Shown: positions 8,301-15,158 of the stretch, one piece after another
Layout of the letters: the number at the start of each line of letters is the position of its first letter
How positions within the stretch are numbered: position 1 is the first letter of the stretch
Assembly (NCBI GenBank): GCA_964630905.1
Contig: CAZVWR010000014.1
Span: forward strand, 1 to 59,907
Length of the DNA stretch: 59,907 nucleotides
Direction: 5' to 3'
Source of the DNA: JAGOEX01 sp964630905
GTDB taxonomy: Bacteria; UBP6; UBA1177
Made by a program: the position numbers and the translations under genes
The notes under the pieces: generated by a model
What the model was told of the DNA's origin: nothing
The model's database searches: none
What the model saw: only the letters and a program-made list of their open reading frames with translations

Positions 8301-9109
8301 GAAAAACCATCATAGCTTATGTCATCTTCCTCTGATATAACCCCATTAAGCATAAGGCTTTCAACTTCAGCTTCATCATAAGGACCTACAACTTCACCAG
8401 TCGTTTTTTTTCTGAAATATATCCCTTTTTTACCATCTTCTTCCTTACCCGTTTTCGCATCACCGAAAAGTTCCTTCAGGAAATCATCCTGACCTGGCTT
8501 CTGACTTTTTTCAGACGGTTTGCTATCAGGTTTTTTCCCGAAACTCTGATCATCGCTGAAAAGATCGGAAGAATCCGGCTTTCGAGCAGGTTTTTCGGCA
8601 AGCTCTTCGTCCGGTTCATCATCAAAAAGAGAAAAACTGTCCGCCTTTCTCTGTTTTACTGAAGGTTTCTCATCAAAAAGAGAATCCCCGTCAAATCTTT
8701 CATCCGACAGAGAAAATTCCTTATCGTCCTTGACATTTTGGACCGGCGGAGCTTTTTTCTCGACCTCGATGCCACCCTGTGGAGTAGTTTTTATTTTAAA
8801 ATCAAGCGTGTCCTCTTTTTTTTCCTCATCATCAAGAAAATCATCTTTATTTATGGATTTATTTCCTGATCCAGGAGCCACTTCAGATGCAGAGTGGTCG
8901 GCATCATATCTTCCTGTTTCAATATCCATCTTTTCATGGATTTTCCCCACAATGTCGTCGTCCCCTTTTTCCTCCTCCTGTTTTTTAACTCTGTACTGAT
9001 TCTTGCAGACAGAGCATTTCACCAGTAGACCTTTCTGAGGAATTTTTGAATCATCAATGTTGTAGTTTGTGCTGCAATGAGGACATTTGATCTTCATTTT
9101 CAAACCCAT
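5375..9109 (-). CDS. zinc-ribbon / GYF_2 / TPR single-span membrane protein
   Basis: This 1244-residue protein has an MJ0042-type zinc ribbon at the N-terminus (C9, C12, C32, C35). A long acidic linker follows, with repeated short motifs of the type SLFD-acidic-Pro (about 143-215). A GYF_2-like domain lies at about 229-275 (YFRKKTTGEVVGPYDEAEV). One transmembrane helix follows at about 374-398, then some 800 residues of TPR-type helical repeats outside the membrane. The last 56 residues (AKELYIEGRALRDEDP and onward) match the C-terminus of the FHA protein at 11631-13463. Zinc-ribbon/GYF/TPR proteins of this type are known from myxobacterial and related genomes, some linked to gliding or polarity; the function here is unknown. 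The start may be ATG 9109 or 9097 (MKIKCP); neither has a strong ribosome binding site. It is the last gene of the coaBC operon. Confidence 0.88.
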   Translation of the reverse strand: MGLKMKIKCPHCSTNYNIDDSKIPQKGLLVKCSVCKNQYRVKKQEEEKGDDDIVGKIHEKMDIETGRYDADHSASEVAPGSGNKSINKDDFLDDEEKKEDTLDFKIKTTPQGGIEVEKKAPPVQNVKDDKEFSLSDERFDGDSLFDEKPSVKQRKADSFSLFDDEPDEELAEKPARKPDSSDLFSDDQSFGKKPDSKPSEKSQKPGQDDFLKELFGDAKTGKEEDGKKGIYFRKKTTGEVVGPYDEAEVESLMLNGVISEEDDISYDGFSWTSGDGSLQPKTSSASSSSYGLSLDDDEGEAFDSIDFDKVQSTSETGVFKDAANEFEDTSFTSAGAQNQHVDHIFIPDEFSEEKMEKTGHAKKSKKTRKGDSPVLFYAVLAFSTVIILGLIGGGFYYYLKYVKGTQGDILDNISESIAVNTGTLVDVRESLNKDLPEDYINSIGILKQYLKSEDSAPSAVGLDGQVKFNLLISYNRRLEPSATLNEKIDAAMKKAPGNLDLIKAKALSLYESKMFDDALVIIQPLAESSDQEIFYILGLIAQAKKDMQKAEMFFNQGFMQGGGKNSKIIYALAEMKYRNGDAQSATAFLNRIISENPNYLKAYLLKASIIMNTDGKLEEADTFLKSLSATIISKAEDFQKADYYHKLATIAHKRGLMKEAVGYYEKAVEINKTDTSSITTIADFYVQISNSSKAMEYYEMALKIDPKYPPAILGKTEIFILLGQNDKVYLELAKLDIKTVVDAPALIRLGRIYYKIGDKGKSMEFYDLAIKSNPSLIEPYLAKVVILLEFKKIKEIDAIAAVVEKLGQETYAFNLIKAVVQHEEANYKRAEEYFKKAVERNTTGDDRVFYYYGVFLLDQQNYRESSKMLEKAYKIDPRNYNYIQSYAESLEKEKKWKSVIDLLETGTFNEKRMYRSFVTLANAFYSLNKFDEALNFVNRAIELNNQHTHVFHMKAKIYYAMEKYNEAEKEIDTAVVIDMRNFDNYMLYAKILAKKGDFKGAIEKIEAAEKIDPADQQLMLIKGIIYKNLDDYRSALAYFRKVTDNSLIKEAYLEIGESYLQLNRVDDAMKYFKKAENSGNKFAHKHLARIYYESGKLDQAVTYYRKALRADKNDTTAMRQLGYIYKEKQEWGKALSYLKMYQKRINDAAEKKMIDEEVYFLEKNLPQGRPVHIAESLNELDENDADAINERAKELYIEGRALRDEDPETARDRFREVMKIVPQTNEYHKKAFKAFNKLNEGKGK

Positions 9110-9117
9110 TAAAAAAG

Positions 9118-9792
9118 TTATATATTAATGCCTTTTCTCTCTTTTCTGCTGATCACGTTTATTAATGGAAAAAGACCGGATCCGCTTCCCGATTCAGCGC
9201 CGGAGAATATTTTTTCCCTGTAATATTTTTTTATAAGTTTATTTATTCTGCTCTTTCCTGATGTAAGCACCCTGCCTTTAGAACTGAACTTAACATAGCC
9301 AAGCGGCTCTACTGCATGAAGAAGCGGGAGCATCTTGTCCCCATTGATCTGAAGCATCGCCGAGAGTTTATCAATATCGATGTCCGCCTCAAGTTCAGGA
9401 AGATCCGCGTCAGATCCTGATATAAAAGGAAATATGCATTCCAGTATCCTTATATGCACCGGACTGACATCTGAAACAGGCTCTATCCCTTCTGAGAAAC
9501 GGGCTGAATTTCTGATGAACATATTGAATGCGGCATCGTAGTTACGGGAAATGAAATCCCTCGCTTCGTTCCTGTCCATTATCTGAACCTGTGTTTCTTC
9601 CGCCGAAGTAACTGTAAAAGGGTTCGGTTTATTGAAAAAAACACCTTCTTCTCCGAAAAAATCACCGTCAGAAAGAAAAAAAATCTTCCCGTTCATTTCA
9701 AATTTTATCCTTCCTCTGACAATTATGAAAAAGCTGCCGGAAAATTCATTTTTTATAAGTACCGTTTCCCCGGGCTGATAAGATCGCTGCAT
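9118..9792 (-). CDS. cyclic nucleotide-binding domain protein (CRP/FNR-like)
   Basis: This 224-residue protein has a cyclic-nucleotide-binding beta-barrel at residues 1-100. Hallmarks are YQPGETVLIKNEF, GSFFIIVRGRIKF and SDGDFFGEEGVFFNKPNPFTVTS, the last corresponding to the phosphate-binding cassette. The usual Arg-Ser/Thr pair of cAMP binders is not obvious (NPFTVTS), so the ligand is uncertain. Residues 120-200 look helical, with a possible winged-helix region (DKLSAMLQINGDKMLPLLHAVEPLGYVKFSSKGRVL) but no clear CRP recognition helix. It could act as a transcription factor or as a cytoplasmic partner of the TPR protein, whose gene starts 8 bases on. It follows the DtxR-like gene by 5 bases. 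Confidence 0.8.
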   Translation of the reverse strand: MQRSYQPGETVLIKNEFSGSFFIIVRGRIKFEMNGKIFFLSDGDFFGEEGVFFNKPNPFTVTSAEETQVQIMDRNEARDFISRNYDAAFNMFIRNSARFSEGIEPVSDVSPVHIRILECIFPFISGSDADLPELEADIDIDKLSAMLQINGDKMLPLLHAVEPLGYVKFSSKGRVLTSGKSRINKLIKKYYREKIFSGAESGSGSGLFPLINVISRKERKGINI

Positions 9793-9797
9793 ATATT

Positions 9798-10232
9798 CTA
9801 TTTCCCTTTTCTGTTATTGTCCTGATTCATATGCACATCTGTTCTTTCAATAAAATCACGGAATTTCTGAAGCACGCCACCCGAAATCAGGTGCTCTATT
9901 TTGCACGCAAGATCATCAGATTCAGACTGGCTGACCCCGAGAATATCCCTGAAAAAACGGGTAAAAAGTCTGTGTCTTTCAGTAATTTCAACAGCAATGC
10001 TCCTGCCAAGCTCTGTCAGGGTCACATATCCATGCGTTTCGTGTTCGACAAGACCTTTTTGAGAAAGGAGTTTCACCGCTCTTGTAACACTCGCTCTCTT
10101 AACACCGAGCAGATCAGCTATCTCCATATTTCTTGCAACCTTTTTTCTTGTTGTCAGATACAATACTGCCTCAAGATAATCCTCCTGTGTTGCAGTAAGA
10201 AGCTTTTTTAATGTTTCTGATCTATTTTCCAT
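9798..10232 (-). CDS. DtxR/MntR-family metal-dependent repressor
   Basis: This 144-residue regulator has an N-terminal winged helix (TATQEDYLEAVLYL, then ARNMEIADLLGVKRASVTRAVKLLSQKGLVEHE). A dimerisation and metal-binding domain follows with the DtxR/MntR signatures TELGRSIAVEITERHRLFTRFF, LACKIEHLIS and a Cys in SDDLACKIEH. In the family, Fe(II) or Mn(II) binding activates operator binding. It is short and lacks the SH3-like third domain, like MntR or the short IdeR forms. The ATG overlaps the coaBC stop by 11 bases with no good ribosome binding site, so translation is probably coupled. Its targets are unknown; the iron-rich oxygen-defence operon is an obvious candidate but no operator was identified. 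Confidence 0.88.
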   Translation of the reverse strand: MENRSETLKKLLTATQEDYLEAVLYLTTRKKVARNMEIADLLGVKRASVTRAVKLLSQKGLVEHETHGYVTLTELGRSIAVEITERHRLFTRFFRDILGVSQSESDDLACKIEHLISGGVLQKFRDFIERTDVHMNQDNNRKGK

Positions 10233-11442
10233 TTTTTTTCACAAATATCTGCATCGCCTTTTTAACTATTATCCTGCCCAGCTCAAATTTATCAACATTC
10301 TGAATGGATTCAGTTCCAGATTCAGTTATCATCATTACACTGTTTGTTTGAGAACCGAAAGGGTTGAACTTCTCAGATACGAGGTTGGCGACAACCATGT
10401 CGAGTTTCTTTTTTCTCAACTTTAAAACCGCATTTTCTTCCAGGTTCTCTGTTTCAGCAGCAAAACCTATACGGACAGAGCCGGGCTTCATCATGTCTGC
10501 CGTTGACACAAGAATGTCTTCTGTTCTTGAAAGCTCAATGACAAGGCCGCCTTCGTTCTTTTTTATCTTGGAAAGACTTTTCTCAGGCTTATAATCAGCC
10601 ACAGCGGCGCTCATTACAAAAATATCGGTTTCTTTAACAAGGTTTATTACTTCCTGATAAGTTTCGGCAGATGTGACCGTCGCAATCTTTTTTATTCCAC
10701 TGCTCACCGGAATTTCAACATTCACCCCTATGAAAGCAACATCTCCTCCTGAATTTAAAGCAGCCTCAGCAACTGCAACACCGGTTTTTCCTGAAGATCC
10801 GTTGGTGATATATCTGACCGGATCGATGAACTCTCTTGTTGCTCCTCCGGTGACGAGCCATTTTATACCGGAATGTCCGCAAGGGGAAAGAATATCTTCA
10901 AGCCTGCCTGCTATCTCCTCTGGTTCCGCCATCCGCCCCTTTCCTGATGTACCGCATGCGAGCTGACCGCTTCCAGGTTCAACAAAAAAAACATTCTTTC
11001 TTTTACCAAGTGTCACTATGTTGTTGACCGTTGCCGGATTTTCATACATTGCCGTATTCATTCCAGGTGCAAAAATAACAGGCACCGTTGCAGCCATTAG
11101 TATTGTTGACAGAAGATCGTCCGCTATTCCGTTTGCCGCTTTACCTATTATGTTGCATGATGCCGGAGCGATGACCACTGCATCAACCTCCTGTGCAAGG
11201 ATTATATGACTTATTTTTGATGAATCGCTGTTTTCAAATGTATCAAAAAGCGGCATTCTTCCTGAAAGTGATTCCCAAGTCGCACGACCGATAAAATTCA
11301 AGGAATTCAGTGTCCCGACAACCTGAACGGAAGCCCCTCTCTGCACAAGAAGCCTTAACAAATACACTGACTTGTATGCAGCTATGCCTCCAGTGACACC
11401 CAGTACTATTTTTTTACCTTTCAGGATATTGTTTTTATCCAT
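10222..11442 (-). CDS. coaBC: bifunctional phosphopantothenoylcysteine decarboxylase / phosphopantothenate-cysteine ligase
   Basis: This 406-residue enzyme carries two successive steps of coenzyme A synthesis. The N-terminal flavoprotein half (CoaC) has KKIVLGVTGGIAAYKS, the PASCNIIGKAANGIADDLL region with the active-site Asn, FAPGMNTAMYENPA and the substrate-flap Cys in LACGTSGKGRMAEPEEI. The C-terminal half (CoaB, about 190 on) has WLVTGGATREFIDPVRYITNGSSGKTG, AAVADYKP and FAAETENLEENA. It is the first gene of the operon leading to the DtxR-like, cyclic-nucleotide and TPR genes. A TATAAT promoter lies 42 bases upstream of the ATG. Full length with no missing motif. Confidence 0.96.
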   Translation of the reverse strand: MDKNNILKGKKIVLGVTGGIAAYKSVYLLRLLVQRGASVQVVGTLNSLNFIGRATWESLSGRMPLFDTFENSDSSKISHIILAQEVDAVVIAPASCNIIGKAANGIADDLLSTILMAATVPVIFAPGMNTAMYENPATVNNIVTLGKRKNVFFVEPGSGQLACGTSGKGRMAEPEEIAGRLEDILSPCGHSGIKWLVTGGATREFIDPVRYITNGSSGKTGVAVAEAALNSGGDVAFIGVNVEIPVSSGIKKIATVTSAETYQEVINLVKETDIFVMSAAVADYKPEKSLSKIKKNEGGLVIELSRTEDILVSTADMMKPGSVRIGFAAETENLEENAVLKLRKKKLDMVVANLVSEKFNPFGSQTNSVMMITESGTESIQNVDKFELGRIIVKKAMQIFVKKNGK

Positions 11443-11483
11443 TTTAACCTTCGAATCAAACTTGATTAAACAATAAGCGTGAT

Positions 11484-11511
11484 ATTATAGCACCGAAAAA
11501 ATAATACACAA
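11484..11511 (-). promoter_or_regulatory. coaBC promoter
   Basis: The minus strand has a perfect TATAAT (11489-11484) preceded by the extended -10 TGC and, 16 bases upstream, TTGTGT (11511-11506). It lies 42 bases before the coaBC ATG. An AATCAA-AC-TTGATT inverted repeat at 11454-11467, between promoter and gene, could be an operator. Confidence 0.6.
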
Positions 11512-11554
11512 AAAATTTATCAAGATATAAATTGACCTTTAATTGTATAAATAA

Positions 11555-11583
11555 TTGACTTTTGTGTTTTTTTGAACTATCAA
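11555..11583 (+). promoter_or_regulatory. probable promoter of the FHA gene
   Basis: TTGACT (11555-11560), 17 bases, TATCAA (11578-11583), about 48 bases before ATG 11631. It lies back to back with the coaBC promoter, so the two units that encode the paired membrane proteins diverge from one 188-base region. Confidence 0.5.
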
Positions 11584-11630
11584 ATTACGAACTTTTTTTG
11601 TGTTGTTCTATTCATTCAGGAGTTTAGATT

Positions 11631-13463
11631 ATGGAAGAAAACAAACAGGGAACAGGAAAACCCACCATTGACAAGGAATATCTCAAAAAGCTTGCGGAAA
11701 AGATAAAGGCAGAGAAAGCCAGAAAGGAATCCCTGCAGAAAAAACCGGAAAGTGAAACGACACCGCCTCCTCCACCCATGGCTTCTATTTCGCCTACCCT
11801 TCTTGATGATGACGATGAAGAAGAGGATATGGCTGCAGAAAAAACAGCCATCATAGACCTTACGGCACTATCAGGACACACCGCAGATGCCAGACTTACC
11901 ATACTGGATGGCAAAGATGAAGGAAAAAGCATTGACATAACAAGAGATGAGATCTTCGCCGGAAGAAGTCTGGATAACGATTTTGTTATCAGCGACATCT
12001 CTGTTTCCAGAAAACATTTTAAAGTAATGCGCGAAGGGGATCACTTTTCAGTATCAGATATGGGAAGCGGTAACGGTATAAGGGTCAACGGGATCAAACA
12101 ACCCATAACAACACTTTATCACGGTGATGTAATTACAGCCGGTGCCCGCCAGATAAAATTTGAGATTCTTAATCCTGATATGAAAGAAAAATACAGTCGT
12201 AAGAGCGATGTTGCCGATATTCAGGAATCTGTCCATTCAAAAGAAAAACGGAAAGGATCTTCAATACTTCCGTGGGTTGCCATTTTCATCGTTATCGGCG
12301 GTCTTGCGGCAGGCGGATATCTTTTCATGAAACAGTCAGAGCAGATCCAGCAGGTTGCAGCGGCAGAGTTCAAACTGGGTATTGACGATATTGATAAAAT
12401 TGATGAACTGATCGAACAGAAAGACCTTAAAGGTGCAGAAAAAAACACAAAGTTCTTCCTTGAAAAAGTTCCCGGGAACAAACAGCTTGCAGAACGACTT
12501 GCATTGATAGAAAAAGAGAAGCCTTTTCAGGCAAAAGTTGAACAGGGCAAAGTTATCTTCACACAAAACAAGGATGAAGCTTCAAAAATCCTTAAAGAGA
12601 TCCCTGAAGATTCTATTTTTTACGAAGAGGTTAAAACAACCGTAGGACCTGAGATCGTAACAAAATGGCTCGTAGATGACATAAAAGCTCTTATTTCTGC
12701 AAAAAAAGAAGATGATGCTTTAAAAAAGATCTATGCGGCTTTAATCGAAAATCCAGACAATGAAGAGATTAAAAATCTTCAGAAAGCAATAACATCACAG
12801 CTTGGTGAAGAAAAGGCAAAAGATATAGAAAAGAAAGCTGCTGAAGAAAAGAAAGCCGCAGAAGAAAAGAAAGCTGCGGAGAAAAAGAAAAAAGAGGAAA
12901 GGCAGGCAAAAAGAGGCCCGGTACAAAGACCACAGCCGAAACCGCAACCTAAACCTCAGCCTGCAGATACATCTTCCGGTGGCGGATCTGAACGGGATAT
13001 TGAAAGAGCCATCGAACTTTACCTTTCAAAAGACTTTGACGGTGCGATACAGAATCTTGATATAGCAGGCACATCACGTGACAGGGACATATCCAAGAAA
13101 GCTCAACTTTTGAAACTTGAAGTTACAAAGTTCAGAAAAGCATGGCCTGCCGTTCAGTCAGAAAAGGGGCAGAAAAAGAAATCAACCATTAAAAAGCTTA
13201 TAATTTATGACAAAAAGATCTCCGGCGGACAGCTTGTATCTGAAATAGAATCTTTAGACAGTAATGAATCACAGGCGTCATCGTCTAGATCAAAATCATC
13301 CGGAATGAGCGATGACGAAGCTAAAGAACTATATATGAGAGCAAGAAGTATGAGAAATGAGGATCCGTCAAAGGCAAAAGACCTTCTTCAGCAGGTTATA
13401 GACGGAACAGACTCCTCAAATGACTATAACATCAAATCTAAGAAACTTTTAAAAAGTCTCTGA
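11631..13463 (+). CDS. FHA-domain single-span membrane protein with helical C-terminus
   Basis: This 610-residue protein has a charged, Pro-rich N-terminus, then an FHA domain at about 88-180 with FAGRS, SVSRKHFKV and GSGNGIRVNG. These are the conserved Gly-Arg, Ser-x-x-His and Asn residues that bind phosphothreonine. A transmembrane helix lies at about 212-233 (LPWVAIFIVIGGLAAGGYLF). The external part has helical TPR-like segments, a Lys/Ala/Glu coiled stretch (about 395-425) and a Pro-Lys-Gln spacer (about 430-445). The last 50 residues (561-610, AKELYMRARSMRNEDP) match the end of the zinc-ribbon/TPR protein across the divergent promoter. By family the FHA domain reads Ser/Thr kinase signals, but no kinase gene is in the window. 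The start has AGGAG eight bases upstream. Confidence 0.88.
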   Translation: MEENKQGTGKPTIDKEYLKKLAEKIKAEKARKESLQKKPESETTPPPPPMASISPTLLDDDDEEEDMAAEKTAIIDLTALSGHTADARLTILDGKDEGKSIDITRDEIFAGRSLDNDFVISDISVSRKHFKVMREGDHFSVSDMGSGNGIRVNGIKQPITTLYHGDVITAGARQIKFEILNPDMKEKYSRKSDVADIQESVHSKEKRKGSSILPWVAIFIVIGGLAAGGYLFMKQSEQIQQVAAAEFKLGIDDIDKIDELIEQKDLKGAEKNTKFFLEKVPGNKQLAERLALIEKEKPFQAKVEQGKVIFTQNKDEASKILKEIPEDSIFYEEVKTTVGPEIVTKWLVDDIKALISAKKEDDALKKIYAALIENPDNEEIKNLQKAITSQLGEEKAKDIEKKAAEEKKAAEEKKAAEKKKKEERQAKRGPVQRPQPKPQPKPQPADTSSGGGSERDIERAIELYLSKDFDGAIQNLDIAGTSRDRDISKKAQLLKLEVTKFRKAWPAVQSEKGQKKKSTIKKLIIYDKKISGGQLVSEIESLDSNESQASSSRSKSSGMSDDEAKELYMRARSMRNEDPSKAKDLLQQVIDGTDSSNDYNIKSKKLLKSL

Positions 13464-13537
13464 TCCTTAAATTACTTTGACTTTTTTTTCCAAGTTAGCA
13501 TCATTTGTCTGTATTTATGATTTTTACGGAGGTTTAA

Positions 13538-13945
13538 ATGAAAGCGATCCTTTTTATTATTGCAATCGTTCTTTTTTCACTTCCCGTTTTTGGAGCAGCA
13601 GCCTTTGCTGAAGCAATTGATAAAGACGGGAACTCAATAACATGGACATTTTCCTTTGAAGACGGGAAAAATGTTACAAAAGCGAAGAACAATGCAATCG
13701 CCCAGTTAAAAAAAGAAGGGCATGCAAGTGTGAGAAGTACTGTTTCAACAACTCTCAATCAGGGATTTTTTGCTGTTCTTTATTCGGCATACTGGGTTGA
13801 CGGAATACTCAAAAAAACCTTTGCCTTTGCATTCAGTTCAAAATCTGAGGAGGATGCAAAAAACGAGGCACTCAAAAATTTGAAGAAAATTAAAGGATGG
13901 AAAGAAGAACAGGGTTACAGTGTAAACAAATCAGGCTCATTTTAG
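13538..13945 (+). CDS. small secreted protein of unknown function
   Basis: This 135-residue protein has a signal peptide (MKAILFIIAIVLFSLPVFGAAAFA, probable cut after AAA or AFA). The mature part of about 110 residues is basic and has an internal two-fold look. AKNNAIAQLKKEG and AKNEALKNLKKIKG are similar helices, each after an aromatic beta region (NSITWTFSFEDGKNVTKAKNN and FAFAFSSKSEEDAKNEA). That suggests a duplicated small fold, perhaps like DUF4189-type domains, but I do not recognise a family. It lies 74 bases after the FHA gene and 9 bases before the HU gene, with a good ACGGAGG site, and may belong to the same transcript. Confidence 0.75.
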   Translation: MKAILFIIAIVLFSLPVFGAAAFAEAIDKDGNSITWTFSFEDGKNVTKAKNNAIAQLKKEGHASVRSTVSTTLNQGFFAVLYSAYWVDGILKKTFAFAFSSKSEEDAKNEALKNLKKIKGWKEEQGYSVNKSGSF

Positions 13946-13954
13946 GAGGTAACA

Positions 13955-14233
13955 ATGAACAGAACAGCTTTATCAAAAGAGATCGCGAAAAAACACGGCG
14001 TTTCACAGAAAGAAGCTCTTAAATACATAGATCTCATAACAGACAGCATTGTCAGTGCAATGGAAAAGGGAGAAAGAGTTGAGATTAGAGGTTTCGGCAG
14101 TTTTATCGTTAAGAAATATGACAAGAGAACTGGTGTAAACCCCAAAAGCGGTGAAAAAATAACGATCCCCGCAAAGAAACTTCCTTCTTTCAAGCCGGGC
14201 AAAGACCTTAAAAGCAAAATCAACAGCAAATAA
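13955..14233 (+). CDS. HU/IHF-family nucleoid DNA-binding protein
   Basis: This 92-residue protein begins MNRTALSKEIAKKHGVSQKEALKYIDLI, the two-helix HU dimerisation unit. It continues with RVEIRGFGSFIVKKYDKRTGVNPKSGEKI, which holds the GFGSF signature and the DNA-gripping arm with its conserved Arg-x-Gly-x-Asn-Pro. It bends and packages DNA in the nucleoid. The arm sequence and EIRGFG resemble IHF-beta as much as HU, so the subtype is left open. Length is normal. TAGGAGGTAACA before the ATG is a strong ribosome binding site. Its neighbours show no functional link. Confidence 0.95.
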   Translation: MNRTALSKEIAKKHGVSQKEALKYIDLITDSIVSAMEKGERVEIRGFGSFIVKKYDKRTGVNPKSGEKITIPAKKLPSFKPGKDLKSKINSK

Positions 14234-14257
14234 TCCTTTTTTTCCGGAGAATTCAGT

Positions 14258-15157
14258 TTGAGTCAGATAAAGATCTATTCGTTTGCACTTATATCCATGA
14301 CATTCTGGGCACTTTCATTTGTCTGGTATAAAGATGCTTTCATCAGTTACGGACCTGTTACAATAATATTTTTCCGTCTTATTTTATCGGTATCTCTTTT
14401 ACTGATCACTGCAAAAATAATCAGAAAAGATCTCCGTATTGAAAAAAAGGATTACAGATATATGGCTCTTCTCTCTTTTTTTGAGCCTTTCTGTTATTTT
14501 CTGGGAGAAGGTTTCGGAATGCAGCATGTGTCCCCTACAACCGGAGCAATAATTATTTCCACGATTCCGCTCATAACTCCGTTTGTACTTATGCTCATGA
14601 ACCTTAAAGAAACCATACACTTCAAGAATTTTCTTGGCATGATGATCTCTTTTGCAGGGATAATTCTCGTTGTGACCAGTGACAACGCTTCATTTTCTGC
14701 ATCTTTAAAAGGGGTTTCCCTTCTTTTTGTTGCTGTGATTAGTGCTATCTTTTTTTCGATCATACTTAAAAAGGTCGGAAACAGATATAATTCAATGGTG
14801 ATAGTTTTCTGGCAGAATATATTTTCGGTATTATATTTCATGCCTCTGTTCCTTGCTTTGGAATTAGGGAGTTTCATGGCTTCTTCACACGAGCCTGCCG
14901 CATACCTTGCAATAATAAAGCTTGGAACATTTCCGTCTACTATTTCATTCATTCTCTTCATCCCTGTCGTTACATATCTGGGTGCCACAAAAGCAAATGC
15001 TTTCGCAAATATTATTCCTGTAATAACTGCAATTTTCTCATATTTTTATCTTGGAGAACAGTTCTCTCTACTTAAAATACTTGGTGTCGCCGCTGTTATC
15101 ACGGGACTTTTCTTTTCCCAGATGAGATTCTTAAAAACAAAAACTGCGGAGGTCTGA
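14258..15157 (+). CDS. EamA/DMT-superfamily transporter
   Basis: This 299-residue protein has about ten transmembrane helices in two EamA repeats. The first starts KIYSFALISMTFWALSFVWYKDAF; the second, from about 150, has GVSLLFVAVISAIFFSIILKK. PTTGAIIISTIPLITPFV and AKANAFANIIPVITAIFSYFYLGE are the typical segments at the end of each repeat. The family exports or imports amino acids, nucleosides and other metabolites; the substrate cannot be told. It uses a TTG start at 14258 with CCGGAG eight bases upstream; the first internal ATG (Met14) would cut into the first helix. It lies 1 base before the alcohol dehydrogenase gene and is probably cotranscribed. Confidence 0.9.
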   Translation: MSQIKIYSFALISMTFWALSFVWYKDAFISYGPVTIIFFRLILSVSLLLITAKIIRKDLRIEKKDYRYMALLSFFEPFCYFLGEGFGMQHVSPTTGAIIISTIPLITPFVLMLMNLKETIHFKNFLGMMISFAGIILVVTSDNASFSASLKGVSLLFVAVISAIFFSIILKKVGNRYNSMVIVFWQNIFSVLYFMPLFLALELGSFMASSHEPAAYLAIIKLGTFPSTISFILFIPVVTYLGATKANAFANIIPVITAIFSYFYLGEQFSLLKILGVAAVITGLFFSQMRFLKTKTAEV

Positions 15158-15158
15158 T

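Noticed and set aside
13451..13486. AAAAAGTC/GACTTTTT stem with T-run after the FHA gene as a terminator
   Set aside because: The stem is AT-rich and the loop is 20 bases, so stability is doubtful; not reported as a feature.
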